This document shows positions 34,314 to 42,810 of a stretch of 64,000 nt of DNA, piece after piece (positions within the stretch are counted from its first letter, which is position 1; each line of letters begins with the position of its first letter). Source of the DNA: Planctomycetes bacterium syqfu (GTDB taxonomy: Bacteria > Planctomycetota > Phycisphaerae > Phycisphaerales > Phycisphaeraceae); the NCBI GenBank assembly GCA_020974905.1, contig CP087563.1, positions 558,001-622,000 of the forward strand, written 5' to 3'. The notes below the pieces were generated by a model. That model saw only the letters and a list, made by a program, of their open reading frames with translations. It was not told the origin of the DNA and did no database searches. The translations under genes were made by a program, and so were the position numbers.

Positions 34314-35327
34314 ATGCTCGATCAAGCAACCATCATGGGACTTGTCTTTGCCGTCTTCCTGGTGCTGGGGATTGGAGCCTGTCTGCGTCAGTTCAATTGG
34401 CTGACGCATGAGGCGGATGAGAGTCTGCTCAAAGTTGTCATTCGCGTGTTGATGCCTTGCTTTTTTATCAATCACGTGGTTGCCAATCCCAAGTTCATGC
34501 ATTTTACAGACGCCTGGCTTCCCCCGACCATCGGCTTTGGGAGCACCGTTGTCGGATACATCATCGCCCTGATCTTTGCCAAGCTTTTTGGTAAATGGGT
34601 CGGTTTGAAATCGCATGTCGCTCAGCACACTTTTGCCCTGTGTGTCGGGACGTTTAACTATGGCTACATCCCCATGCCACTGGTCGAAGCGATGTTCCCC
34701 AATGACAACGGCGCGACCATGGGGACGTTGATCGTACACAACCTTGGCGTTGAGATTGCAATCTGGACCGTGGGGCTGCTGGTACTTCAAGGCAAGTTGG
34801 ATCGCAACAGTTGGAAGCGCGTGATGAACCCGCCGTTTTTTGCCATCCTGTTTTCACTGTTGATCAATCAGTTCCGCTTGTATGAAGTCGTGCCAAACGC
34901 GATTGGGGTGGACCTGTCATTTTTGAGCATGCCGATCAAGCTGCTGGCACAGGCAACAATCCCGATGGGCTTGATCATGGTGGGCGCGACGATGGCAGAC
35001 CAATTTGCCCAGGCCCGGACACAATTACTTACAAGTTGGCAATCCGCTTTTGCAGGGATCGTGCTGCGGTTGGTTGCCCTGCCGATCTTGTTCATTCTTG
35101 TCGCGTCATGGCTGCCACAGGTGTTTCACGGATTTGATCTCAAGGAACTCAAGACCGTGATGGTGATCCAGGCAGCGATGCCCTGTGCAGTCTTCCCGAT
35201 CGTCCTGGCCAAGCACTACGGCGGAGATACGGCGGTGGCGCTGCGGGTGGTCTTTGCAACCAGCATCATTGCCATCCTCACCATCCCGACGGTGATCGCC
35301 CAGGGTTTGAGTTTTGTCTTTGGTTAA
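34314..35327 (+). CDS. AEC-family (auxin efflux carrier-like) membrane transporter
   Basis: The 337-residue protein is about ten membrane helices with the family's central broken-helix pattern, e.g. FNYGYIPMPLVEAM and IPMGLIMVGATMADQ (about 220-234), and a C-terminal VMVIQAAMPCAVFPIVLAKH. Bacterial members move organic acids such as malonate or malate, but substrate is not readable. Translated divergently from the ABC ATPase. The small three-helix gene follows by 30 bases and is likely co-transcribed. Confidence 0.88.
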   Translation: MLDQATIMGLVFAVFLVLGIGACLRQFNWLTHEADESLLKVVIRVLMPCFFINHVVANPKFMHFTDAWLPPTIGFGSTVVGYIIALIFAKLFGKWVGLKSHVAQHTFALCVGTFNYGYIPMPLVEAMFPNDNGATMGTLIVHNLGVEIAIWTVGLLVLQGKLDRNSWKRVMNPPFFAILFSLLINQFRLYEVVPNAIGVDLSFLSMPIKLLAQATIPMGLIMVGATMADQFAQARTQLLTSWQSAFAGIVLRLVALPILFILVASWLPQVFHGFDLKELKTVMVIQAAMPCAVFPIVLAKHYGGDTAVALRVVFATSIIAILTIPTVIAQGLSFVFG

Positions 35328-35357
35328 TCGCCACTTTGTCTCTAAAATACATGTCTC

Positions 35358-35831
35358 ATGAACAAACTCACACCCGATCAGGAATACAATCGCATTATGT
35401 CCGTGTATGGCAAGGACGATCCGCTGGATGCACTCAATCTTGTCGAACGACAGCTCCACACGTTAACCCAACGCGCCCAGATGCTCCTTGGCTTATGTGG
35501 CATTGTGATTACCGTCACCGGCTTTTCAGGTCGCATCATTGCAGGGACCAACCGCATCGCGCAAGTGCTCATCGTCTCCGGCGTGGGGATCACCCTGCTT
35601 GCTGCTGGACTGGTGGTCGGGGGCGTGATGAAGCTGCGTTGGATCACGCAACAGCCGCCGGAAAGCGATCTGCCCGAACTGATCCGCAGTTCATTGGCCT
35701 ATCGTGATCGGAAGATGCGCTACTATCAGAAAGCAGTGTTCGTGCTGCTGCTGGGATTGACCTGTTACGTCATTGCCATCGCCATCATGCTGCTTAACCC
35801 GCATGCTTCAACCGTCTCACCTGCTCGTTAG
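35358..35831 (+). CDS. Small three-helix membrane protein, unknown
   Basis: A 157-residue protein with helices near 42-60 (MLLGLCGIVITVTGF), 70-92 (VLIVSGVGITLLAAGLVVGG) and 125-145 (AVFVLLLGLTCYVIAIAIML), and soluble N-terminal and middle segments. It follows the AEC gene closely; its stop overlaps by four bases the stop of the convergent FAD oxidoreductase. Resembles generic planctomycete membrane proteins; no family recognised. Confidence 0.7.
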   Translation: MNKLTPDQEYNRIMSVYGKDDPLDALNLVERQLHTLTQRAQMLLGLCGIVITVTGFSGRIIAGTNRIAQVLIVSGVGITLLAAGLVVGGVMKLRWITQQPPESDLPELIRSSLAYRDRKMRYYQKAVFVLLLGLTCYVIAIAIMLLNPHASTVSPAR

Positions 35832-37201
35832 ACCTGCTTGAGTCCCCACATTTTTTCCAGTTCGGGAAATACAACATCACCATAGGCAAGCTCTGCAAGT
35901 TTGGTATTCTGCTTGATGGCAACGGCTGCAGCAGCACCAGCACCTTCACCCAAGGCAACACTGTTGCCGGTGACGCGATAGCTTGAGTGTGCAAAGAAAT
36001 CACCGCTGATACATCGACCTGCAAAAAGTAAGCCATCAACTTCGGCAGAGACCAACGCACGGTAAGGGATGTCATACGGCTGGGTCTTGCCAACGGGTTT
36101 GTCCTCGATACCACCACCTGCGTTGGTCTTGCGCGTTGCATGGACATCAATACCAAAAGTGCAGCGACAGACCGCATCATCAAAACGCGCGCCTTCGACC
36201 ATGTCATCAAGCGAGACCGTGTACACACCCAGGGGTCTGCGACTTTCACGGACACCAATTTGCGATGCCGTTGCAACGATGCGAATCTTCGACCAACATC
36301 CGCCTTGCTTACGCAATGCTGCAATCATGTCATGCACTTCCTTGCGACTCTGAATGGTGGCATCAGAAATATCCTGTGCATTCAGGCCACTAAAGCCGTA
36401 CTCATGGTTGGCCATCATCGTGAACAGGTCCGGGTAGATCTCAAACAGCGTCGGCTTGCCATACGATGGGTCCGCACCGCCTGCTCGCATCGCAGCACGC
36501 AGGTTCTCCTTGGGTGTTCCCCAATCATAAAGTTCACGATCGTGATACGGCTTGGTTAAATCACGTTCCAAACCGGTCAGCAAACAAAGCATGGAAAATG
36601 GCTGAGCCTGAATTTTCGACGGATCGTCTGGATCAGGACGACCATATTCACAAGTGCATCCTGCCTGTGCAGCAAGATCACCATCACCGGTGCAGTCAAT
36701 GAACACCTTGCCCCCAATCGCCTGCCGACCGGATTTGTTTTCAACGATCACATGCGTGAGTTTTTTCTGTTCATCAACATGGGCACCAACCACCCGCGTG
36801 TGAAGCAGCACCTTGACACCTGCTTTAACGCACATCTGTTCAAGCAGCAGCTTCATCTGTTCAACGTCATAGGGACAGCCCGTTTTCACCGGCGGTTCTT
36901 CACCCATCTGGGCACGCTTGGCATTGATCTTTTCAAGTAACTCCGACATCACGCCATGTTTGTTCCCAGCATCAATGATCCAGCTCAGCAAACCCGTCGT
37001 CCAGACACCGCCGAGTTGCCCGTGGACTTCAAGCAGCCGGACATTGGGTTTTTGACCCAGTTGCCTCTGCATGCGAGCAGCACCCAATGCAGCAGCAACA
37101 CCGGCAGGACCACCGCCACAGACAACAATATCAGCTTCCTCAGCAATCGGAGTCGGCTTGGCAATCTCATTGAGAAACGATGATGGGTTGAGTGTATTCA
37201 T
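35828..37201 (-). CDS. FAD-dependent oxidoreductase (FAD_oxidored family, PF12831-like)
   Basis: The 457-residue protein starts at ATG 37201. It has a FAD-binding VVCGGGPAGVAAALGAARM (about 26-44), VFIDCTGDGDLAAQAGCTCE (second FAD contact) and a C-terminal DGLLFAGRCISGD ... YRVTGNSVALGEGAGAAAA. Members are often adjacent to sugar-use genes and act as uncharacterised oxidases or dehydrogenases. It follows the PocR/AraC regulator gene by 58 bases on the same strand, suggesting regulator and enzyme are one unit. Substrate unknown. Confidence 0.88.
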   Translation of the reverse strand: MNTLNPSSFLNEIAKPTPIAEEADIVVCGGGPAGVAAALGAARMQRQLGQKPNVRLLEVHGQLGGVWTTGLLSWIIDAGNKHGVMSELLEKINAKRAQMGEEPPVKTGCPYDVEQMKLLLEQMCVKAGVKVLLHTRVVGAHVDEQKKLTHVIVENKSGRQAIGGKVFIDCTGDGDLAAQAGCTCEYGRPDPDDPSKIQAQPFSMLCLLTGLERDLTKPYHDRELYDWGTPKENLRAAMRAGGADPSYGKPTLFEIYPDLFTMMANHEYGFSGLNAQDISDATIQSRKEVHDMIAALRKQGGCWSKIRIVATASQIGVRESRRPLGVYTVSLDDMVEGARFDDAVCRCTFGIDVHATRKTNAGGGIEDKPVGKTQPYDIPYRALVSAEVDGLLFAGRCISGDFFAHSSYRVTGNSVALGEGAGAAAAVAIKQNTKLAELAYGDVVFPELEKMWGLKQV

Positions 37202-37259
37202 GCTCAAAGTATAGACCACGACGAAAAAAGCAGGTAGACAATCCGTACCCTTGCTGTGG

Positions 37260-38213
37260 TCATTTTAGAACCCGACTGTTCTTGAGACAGGATGCCTGAT
37301 ATGCACCAGGTGACATGGACATGACTTTCCGAAACGCCCTGCCGAAGTTGCTTTTGTCTTCATACCCGACTTCCATACCGACAGCCGTGACATCCATCCG
37401 ACCAAGTCGCAGCAAACGACAGGCATGGTCAATACGCGTCCGACGGAGATAATCTGCCATCGGCATACCAACCTGTTGACGAAACAGACGACTCAGATAA
37501 CCGGGATGACATCGTTGAGACTGAGCAATCATCGCCAGATTCAAGGGCTTGTGATGCTGCTCACGGATCATTCGTAATGCTCGATGCACCAATGGATGCA
37601 TGATTCGGACATGCTGCTCAGCCGTTCGGTTACTGGCATGCGTCTCATAAAGTCCGGAGGGAATCCCAAGCCCCTGCAGAATCAATTCCACCGTCTGAAT
37701 CAATTCGCTTAATTGTCTGGTTGCAGCTTTAATCTTCGTATGACTCAGACATGGCACCTGGCTCAATCGTCTGAACAATGCTGCTCGCACTTTAGGTTGG
37801 TTGGGTGTGAACTGGCGGATTTGTTCGCGAGCCTGTTCCAGTTGCCCCTTGCGAATCACCGAGCCAAAGTAAAACACACCCATGACGCGGTTTTCAAATC
37901 GTAATGCCTGAAAGATGTCGGTCAGTCCAAGGTAACAACACCCCACATGTGTTTGCATTTCGGATTTGACGGCAACTTGATTGGCAAGCGACTTACTCAA
38001 CGGACATTGATGTGTGCCCTTGATGTGATGCTTGGCATAATCACAGAAAGGCCGGACATGACGTCGCAGCCTTTCTGGGAGTTGCAATTGTTTGTAGTCA
38101 TAGGTGATACCGGAGAGATCCTCGAAACTCAGCAGTAAATCCGTCTGTGATTGCATCCAATCCATCAGATTGGCAAGAATCGGTGTCGTCTGAGTTTCCG
38201 CTTGCGTGGTCAT
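37260..38213 (-). CDS. AraC-family regulator with PocR ligand-binding domain
   Basis: The 317-residue protein has an N-terminal PocR-like domain with spaced Cys/His (FCDYAKHH, QCPLSKSLA, GCCYLGLTDIFQALRF, VMGVFYFGSV) and a C-terminal AraC DNA-binding domain (LAMIAQSQRCHPGYLSRLFR, then VAVGMEVGYEDKSNFGRAFR). PocR-type domains sense hydrocarbon or diol-type ligands. It probably controls the FAD oxidoreductase immediately downstream, but no operator was assigned. Confidence 0.88.
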   Translation of the reverse strand: MTTQAETQTTPILANLMDWMQSQTDLLLSFEDLSGITYDYKQLQLPERLRRHVRPFCDYAKHHIKGTHQCPLSKSLANQVAVKSEMQTHVGCCYLGLTDIFQALRFENRVMGVFYFGSVIRKGQLEQAREQIRQFTPNQPKVRAALFRRLSQVPCLSHTKIKAATRQLSELIQTVELILQGLGIPSGLYETHASNRTAEQHVRIMHPLVHRALRMIREQHHKPLNLAMIAQSQRCHPGYLSRLFRQQVGMPMADYLRRTRIDHACRLLRLGRMDVTAVGMEVGYEDKSNFGRAFRKVMSMSPGAYQASCLKNSRVLK

Positions 38214-38267
38214 AACACAACCATGATACCGACCACCATCAAGTTAACCAAGTGTTATTCAAACCAA

Positions 38268-38873
38268 TCAGTTGCCACAACCACAGGACTTGGAACCTTT
38301 ACCAGAGTCAATGGAGCAACTGGTGACCGTTTGATCCTTGAACTTGACCTGATTCCAGGGCATCTTGGCAAGCATCATCGCCATCCCGCAGTATCCGGTG
38401 AGACCTGCAAAGAGCAGGCCGCATCCCGCGAAACCGGCAAGTAACAACCATGCCGGATGAACAAAATGACCGAGGATGACACCGCTGAGAATCATGATGC
38501 TCACAACGATGAACACCTGCTGCTGCAAGGGCAAGGTCTTGGATGCAGATCGGACGACAGGAAGATTGGCTGCAACCCAGGCATCGGTCCCACCGTCGAC
38601 GGAGATCACCTTTTCAAAACCGGCATCAATAAACTTCTGACCTGCAGTCTTGGCGCGACCGCCTGATTTACAGATCACATAGATGGGGTCCTGTTTGGAT
38701 AAACCATGTTTGGCAGCAGTCTTCTCCGGATCGAGTTGATCAAGCGGCTCGTGGACCGCCTGCTGCGCGTGAACCTGGGCATACTCCACCGGTGTACGGA
38801 CATCGAACAAAACGGTCTTCTGGTTCTCAGAGAGTTGATTCAATTCAGTTGGGGAAATTAGTGACAGTGTCAT
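38268..38873 (-). CDS. Rhodanese fused to a YgaP-like membrane tail
   Basis: The 201-residue protein has a rhodanese domain with active CKSGGRA (Cys about 68) and GFEKVISVDGG, then a membrane tail (VFIVVSIMILSGVILGHFVH, LLLAGFAGCGLLFAGLTGYC) as in YgaP/DUF2892 proteins, and a Cys-rich end (CSIDSGKGSKSCGCGN). It would carry sulfane sulfur at the membrane. Its ATG overlaps the stop of the CoA-disulfide-reductase-like gene (ATGA), a clear operon. Confidence 0.9.
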   Translation of the reverse strand: MTLSLISPTELNQLSENQKTVLFDVRTPVEYAQVHAQQAVHEPLDQLDPEKTAAKHGLSKQDPIYVICKSGGRAKTAGQKFIDAGFEKVISVDGGTDAWVAANLPVVRSASKTLPLQQQVFIVVSIMILSGVILGHFVHPAWLLLAGFAGCGLLFAGLTGYCGMAMMLAKMPWNQVKFKDQTVTSCSIDSGKGSKSCGCGN

Positions 38874-40537
38874 TTGACTTGTTCCTGTATTTGGCGTTTC
38901 TTTTCCTGGTGTGGTCGCATCATCATGCCACCGGACATGGTTTTGATTTGTTTAAATCCGTTCTGACGCAAAATGCGCGATGCATAGTAAGCGCGCTGTC
39001 CACCACGACAAACCACCGTGGTCGGCATGCCAGCGTCAAGTTCGCTGACACGTTCGCGGATTTCGTGTAACGGCATGTGCACAGCATTGGGCAGGTGACC
39101 TGCATCCCATTCAGCTTGCGTACGGACATCGACAATCTGATCACCTTCAGGCGGATCAGCAACGAATGATTCGAGATTGCGCAGATCATTTTGTGCTGCA
39201 AAGGCAGCCAAATGGACAGCATCCTTGGCGTTGCCGAAGGGAGGTGCGTAGGAAAGGTCCAGGCCTGCAAGGTCATCGATTGTGCCACCGAATCGAATGA
39301 CCGTTGCGATGACATCAATGCGTTTATCCACGCCGTCTCCGCCAACGATTTGGGCGCCGATGATCTTGCCATCCACCGGTTGGTAGATGAGCTTGATCAC
39401 CATTTCCTGAGCACCCGGATAATAACCTGCATGATTCTTGGCAGGAATGATTACATGATGCGTCTTGTAATCCATGGCATCAATGCATCGCTGATTACAG
39501 CCGGTCACTGCAGCCACTTTATCAAACGCCCGGACAATGGCGGTACCTAAAACGGAAGGAATCGGCGGAGATTGATCCGATGCAGCATGTTCACCTGCAA
39601 CGCGACCCGCACGATTGGCAGGACCGGCCAACGGGATCCGCTGGAGAATGTCCGTCACACCATTGCGATACTCCACAGCATCTCCGACAGCATAAATGTC
39701 GGGATCGGAAGTCTGGGCATAGTCGTTGATCGCAATCCCGCCAGTCTTCCCAATTTCCAGTTGAGCAGCGTGTGCAAGTTCCGTACTCGGACGGACACCA
39801 ATGGCAAGAATGACCAGGTCAGCAGGCAATGATGTCCCATCGTTAAGTTGGACAGCAGTCGCTTTGTCACCATCGGTTTCAAACCCCTTCAAGCCATTAC
39901 CGATATGAAGCTTCACACCCTTGGCTTGCAGTTCCTCCTCGACCATGTGCGCCATTTCAGGATCAAGCGGTGGCAGAACCTGCGGAGCAAGTTCCACCAG
40001 CGAGACATCCATCCCAAGATGATGAAGCATCTCCACCATCTCCAGACCAATGAACCCCGCACCAATGACGACTGCCTTGGCTTGGTGATTCAGGTCAACA
40101 TAGGACTTGATGCGATCGGTATCAGCGACATTACGCAACGTGAAAATATTGGATGAGTGAATACCGTCCATGGACGGAACAATCGGCGAAGCACCGGGGG
40201 CCAGGATCAACTTGTCATATTCGACGGTCTTTGTGGTTTCGGCTTTGCGATCCAGCACCGTCACGGTCTTGGCAGCACGGTCAATGGAGGTGACCAGATG
40301 GTTGGTCCAGACGCGGACATTAAACCATGTTTCAAATTTCTCAGGCGTAGCAACGAGTAATTTCTTGCGATCGGTGATTTCCCCGCCGATGTAATACGGC
40401 AAACCGCAGTTGGCAAAGGAGACGTACTCATCCTTCTCAATCATGAGAATCTCGGCATCCTCGTTACAACGACGTGCCCTGGCTGCGGCACTGGCTCCAC
40501 CAGCGACACCCCCGACGATGACTATTTTCCGTGCCAT
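38870..40537 (-). CDS. CoA-disulfide reductase-like flavoenzyme fused to rhodanese
   Basis: ATG 40537 is preceded by AAGGATT and starts MARKIVIVGGVAGGASAAAR; an upstream in-frame extension lacks a ribosome site. The 555-residue protein has single redox Cys44 in FANCGLPYYIGGE, FAD and NAD(P) motifs (IGAGFIGLEMVEMLHHLG, VGDAVEYRN) and a C-terminal rhodanese with TTVVCRGGQRAYYASR. Such fusions reduce CoA-persulfide or polysulfide and detoxify sulfane sulfur. It leads the operon with the membrane rhodanese and is divergent from an ArsR gene. Confidence 0.92.
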   Translation of the reverse strand: MARKIVIVGGVAGGASAAARARRCNEDAEILMIEKDEYVSFANCGLPYYIGGEITDRKKLLVATPEKFETWFNVRVWTNHLVTSIDRAAKTVTVLDRKAETTKTVEYDKLILAPGASPIVPSMDGIHSSNIFTLRNVADTDRIKSYVDLNHQAKAVVIGAGFIGLEMVEMLHHLGMDVSLVELAPQVLPPLDPEMAHMVEEELQAKGVKLHIGNGLKGFETDGDKATAVQLNDGTSLPADLVILAIGVRPSTELAHAAQLEIGKTGGIAINDYAQTSDPDIYAVGDAVEYRNGVTDILQRIPLAGPANRAGRVAGEHAASDQSPPIPSVLGTAIVRAFDKVAAVTGCNQRCIDAMDYKTHHVIIPAKNHAGYYPGAQEMVIKLIYQPVDGKIIGAQIVGGDGVDKRIDVIATVIRFGGTIDDLAGLDLSYAPPFGNAKDAVHLAAFAAQNDLRNLESFVADPPEGDQIVDVRTQAEWDAGHLPNAVHMPLHEIRERVSELDAGMPTTVVCRGGQRAYYASRILRQNGFKQIKTMSGGMMMRPHQEKKRQIQEQVK

Positions 40538-40667
40538 ATCCAATCCTTTTCGTGCGTGACTTAAAATTGCATTACAAAAAAAAATCTCACAGGCCCAGAT
40601 GTATTTTGTCAGACAACTTGCGTTTATTGACAAACCGTAGACAATCATCTTGACTTGTTTGACAACC

Positions 40668-40697
40668 TATAATATCATTAAATTGCCACATAGCAAT
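40668..40697 (+). promoter_or_regulatory. -10 hexamer and inverted repeat before arsR-type gene
   Basis: TATAAT at 40668-40673 has no clear -35 at 17 bases. ATTGC (40682-40686) and GCAAT (40693-40697) form a short inverted repeat just before the regulator's ATG, a plausible ArsR-type operator in the shared 174-base divergent region. Confidence 0.45.
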
Positions 40698-40711
40698 ATG
40701 GAAATATAAAA

Positions 40712-41065
40712 ATGTCAAAAAAATCCCCGCCCATGTCCCCACAGCAAATCAAGACCGTCGCCCGTATGTTCAAGGTGCTCGGCGATCCGACACGCCTTGC
40801 CATTTTAAAAATGCTCTTTGATCAACCGTTAACGGTGACTGAAATGGTTGATGCACTTGAAGCCAAGCAAGCTAATATTTCCAAGCACCTGGGGATGCTC
40901 CATGATGCTGGTCTGGTCAGCCGAGAACGCAATGGCAATCAGGTCACCTATGCTATCTGCGAACCGATGGTCTTTGATCTTTGCCAACTGGTCTGCTGCA
41001 AACTCCAGAAAGATGCTGTCCAGCAAGCCAAGGACATGGGGATCAAGGCCTCCGCTTTACGCTAG
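40712..41065 (+). CDS. ArsR-family repressor, likely of the adjacent sulfur operon
   Basis: The 117-residue winged-helix protein has FKVLGDPTRLAILKML (20-35), the recognition segment AKQANISKHLGMLHDAGLV (51-69) and QVTYAICEP wing. Its only cysteines (83, 91, 95, 96) cluster near the C-terminal helix; the SqrR/BigR pair in helix 2 is absent. Divergent gene order with the CoA-disulfide reductase/rhodanese operon suggests a sulfane-sulfur or metal-sensing repressor. The sensor chemistry is a guess. Confidence 0.9.
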   Translation: MSKKSPPMSPQQIKTVARMFKVLGDPTRLAILKMLFDQPLTVTEMVDALEAKQANISKHLGMLHDAGLVSRERNGNQVTYAICEPMVFDLCQLVCCKLQKDAVQQAKDMGIKASALR

Positions 41066-41460
41066 TGTGGTTTATTGCAGTTGTTTTGAAGGGCATCATT
41101 CCAAGGCAACCGAGTCAAGATGGCTCGGCTATTTGTACATAGTCCGGTCATCTTGGCCGGGTCTCAAACGCAACAGTGAGCCGGTCCGGGCCGACACGAC
41201 CCGACTCACGAAAACATTGCATGTAACATACATTCCAGGTGCAACGAACCGCAAGTGTTTCTTTCACCTGGAATGAGGGACAGCATTTCAAGACAACCAA
41301 ATCACGATGACTCGACGATAGACACACGGCCCGACAATGAACTCTGATCCGAGTAATACCCCTCCCGTCTAAAACGCGTGCCTCGATGAGCGCCGGGTGT
41401 CTATGTGGTGCAGGCCAGAAAATCCATCAATGCACTTGTTGTTAGCGGGATTGTTATGCC
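41066..41460. other. Intergenic region with nested hairpins, no gene seen
   Basis: This 395-base stretch between converging genes holds a layered hairpin (CAAGATG 41116-41122 with CATCTTG 41149-41155, inside it CGGCTAT with ATAG-t-CCG, loop TTGTAC) and an 11-base-pair stem CATTCCAGGTG/CACCTGGAATG (41231-41275). GC-rich arms (GAGCCGGTCCGGGCC) lie between. Possibly a structured RNA or repeat remnant; no coding frame was credible. Confidence 0.4.
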
Positions 41461-42522
41461 TCAACGCACAGCTTTGATTCGCTGTGTGCGATAGCGTCCG
41501 GGTGACATCCCGCTCCAACGTTTGAATGCGACACTGAAGGCAGCTTCGGAACTGTAGCCGAGTTGTCTTGCCAGTGATTTGAGATTGGTATGCGGGTTGG
41601 TCATCAGGATGGCAGCACGACGCATGCGACACTGCGTGACATAAGACATGGGCGTCTCACCCACCATATCCACAAACCGTGCAGCAAAGGCTGAGCGTGA
41701 CATCCCCACGCGCTCTGCCATGTTCTCCACCGACCATGGTAAACCAGGATGAACATGCACCAGTGTGATCAGCGGTCCGATTTCAGGATCCGCCAGACTC
41801 GTGAGCTGTTCTACAGCATCAATCCCCACCGTCTGTAAAAACGCACGGTATGCCAGGATAAAAACCATTTGCAACAAACTGGCTTTGAGACTGACGTGGC
41901 CGGGTTCGACTTGCGTGGATTCAAATTCGAGAAGTTCAAAAATCTGCTTGAGTGTATGCGATTGCTCAATGACATCTGCAGACAAATGAATGTAATCAGG
42001 TAAGGCAGGCATCAACGAAACCTGATCGCGGTAATGACAGATGAGAATGCCTGTGAGCAGGTTGGTGGTGGCCCCCTGAGGATCACCAAAATGAACCGCC
42101 CTGCCGCTTTCCAATTCATCGACGGTCACCTGTTCAATGACAGACCTGGCCTGTGCGATATCCACATCACCATCACTGAGCACCAGTTCCGAAGGCTGCG
42201 TGAGGACAAACAGGTCACCTCGGTTGAGTTTAAGGTGTTGCTTTTTTTCAGCGACGTAGATATTACATTGACCGGATTTGACCAGAAAGAAACTGATCGG
42301 TCCCCGAACCAAACGAACAGCCCACGGCCGTCCCAGATACCACGGACCACTGCTGCGGCCGATGAGTTGGGCACGGATTAAGGCTTCACTGAGAACATCA
42401 CGAATGGTTGGGCATGTTATATTGGCATCCATATCGGGGTTGCCAAAGCGATCAAAACTGATCAGGCTTTCCACTGCTGGCAGGTCTGGACATTCGTCAA
42501 TGGTTTCATTTACGGGTGGCAT
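41461..42522 (-). CDS. AraC-family regulator with N-terminal cupin-like (PF12852) domain
   Basis: The 353-residue protein has an N-terminal cupin region (PISFFLVKSGQCNIYVAEKK, LNRGDLFVLTQPSELVLSDG) and a C-terminal AraC domain (MAERVGMSRSAFAARFVDMV, LARQLGYSSEAAFSVAFKRW). AGGTG precedes the ATG. A near-perfect palindrome at 42536-42572 lies 14 bases before the start and may be its own operator. It may control nearby genes or glycan genes downstream; the ligand is unknown. Confidence 0.88.
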   Translation of the reverse strand: MPPVNETIDECPDLPAVESLISFDRFGNPDMDANITCPTIRDVLSEALIRAQLIGRSSGPWYLGRPWAVRLVRGPISFFLVKSGQCNIYVAEKKQHLKLNRGDLFVLTQPSELVLSDGDVDIAQARSVIEQVTVDELESGRAVHFGDPQGATTNLLTGILICHYRDQVSLMPALPDYIHLSADVIEQSHTLKQIFELLEFESTQVEPGHVSLKASLLQMVFILAYRAFLQTVGIDAVEQLTSLADPEIGPLITLVHVHPGLPWSVENMAERVGMSRSAFAARFVDMVGETPMSYVTQCRMRRAAILMTNPHTNLKSLARQLGYSSEAAFSVAFKRWSGMSPGRYRTQRIKAVR

Positions 42523-42535
42523 TGTACTTCACCTG

Positions 42536-42572
42536 ATATACCTAACCCCATACAAGATTATGGGTTGGATAT
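42536..42572. promoter_or_regulatory. Palindromic candidate operator upstream of AraC gene
   Basis: ATATACCTAACCCCATA and TATGGGTTGGATAT are inverted copies with small bulges, centred 32 bases before the AraC start codon. The rest of the 288-base gap to the next gene is AT-rich and holds only a terminator. Confidence 0.5.
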
Positions 42573-42751
42573 TATGGCGCAATATTTGAACACCAATATG
42601 AATAATGGGGTTTTAAAGACGAACTCTAAATTTTTATCATGCTTTTACCTGATGGGATTTGGGTATAGTTGGCATGAAATTTCCCCTTGGATTAACAGGT
42701 TTTTTCAGCCGGATGTCTTGGGAACATTCTTAAATGACAATCATGTAACGA

Positions 42752-42784
42752 ATAAAAAAGCAGAGACGATCCACATCTCTGCTT
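42752..42784 (-). terminator. Terminator after the 935-residue secreted protein gene
   Basis: On the minus strand AAGCAGAGA pairs with TCTCTGCTT, followed by TTTTTTATT. Confidence 0.85.
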
Positions 42785-42810
42785 GTACCTTGAGTTATTT
42801 TGAGTGTGAA

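Noticed and set aside
33477-34790. Very long version of the ABC ATPase with 193 extra N-terminal residues
   Set aside because: The extra part overlaps the divergent transporter gene and reads as low-complexity His/Gln/Asp; ATG 34211 gives a standard subunit.
40650-40673. TTGACT as -35 for TATAAT
   Set aside because: Spacing is only 12 bases.
41400-41470. attC-like GTTATGC/GTTAG sequences suggesting an integron
   Set aside because: No matching RYYYAAC left end or cassette array, and no integrase in the window.
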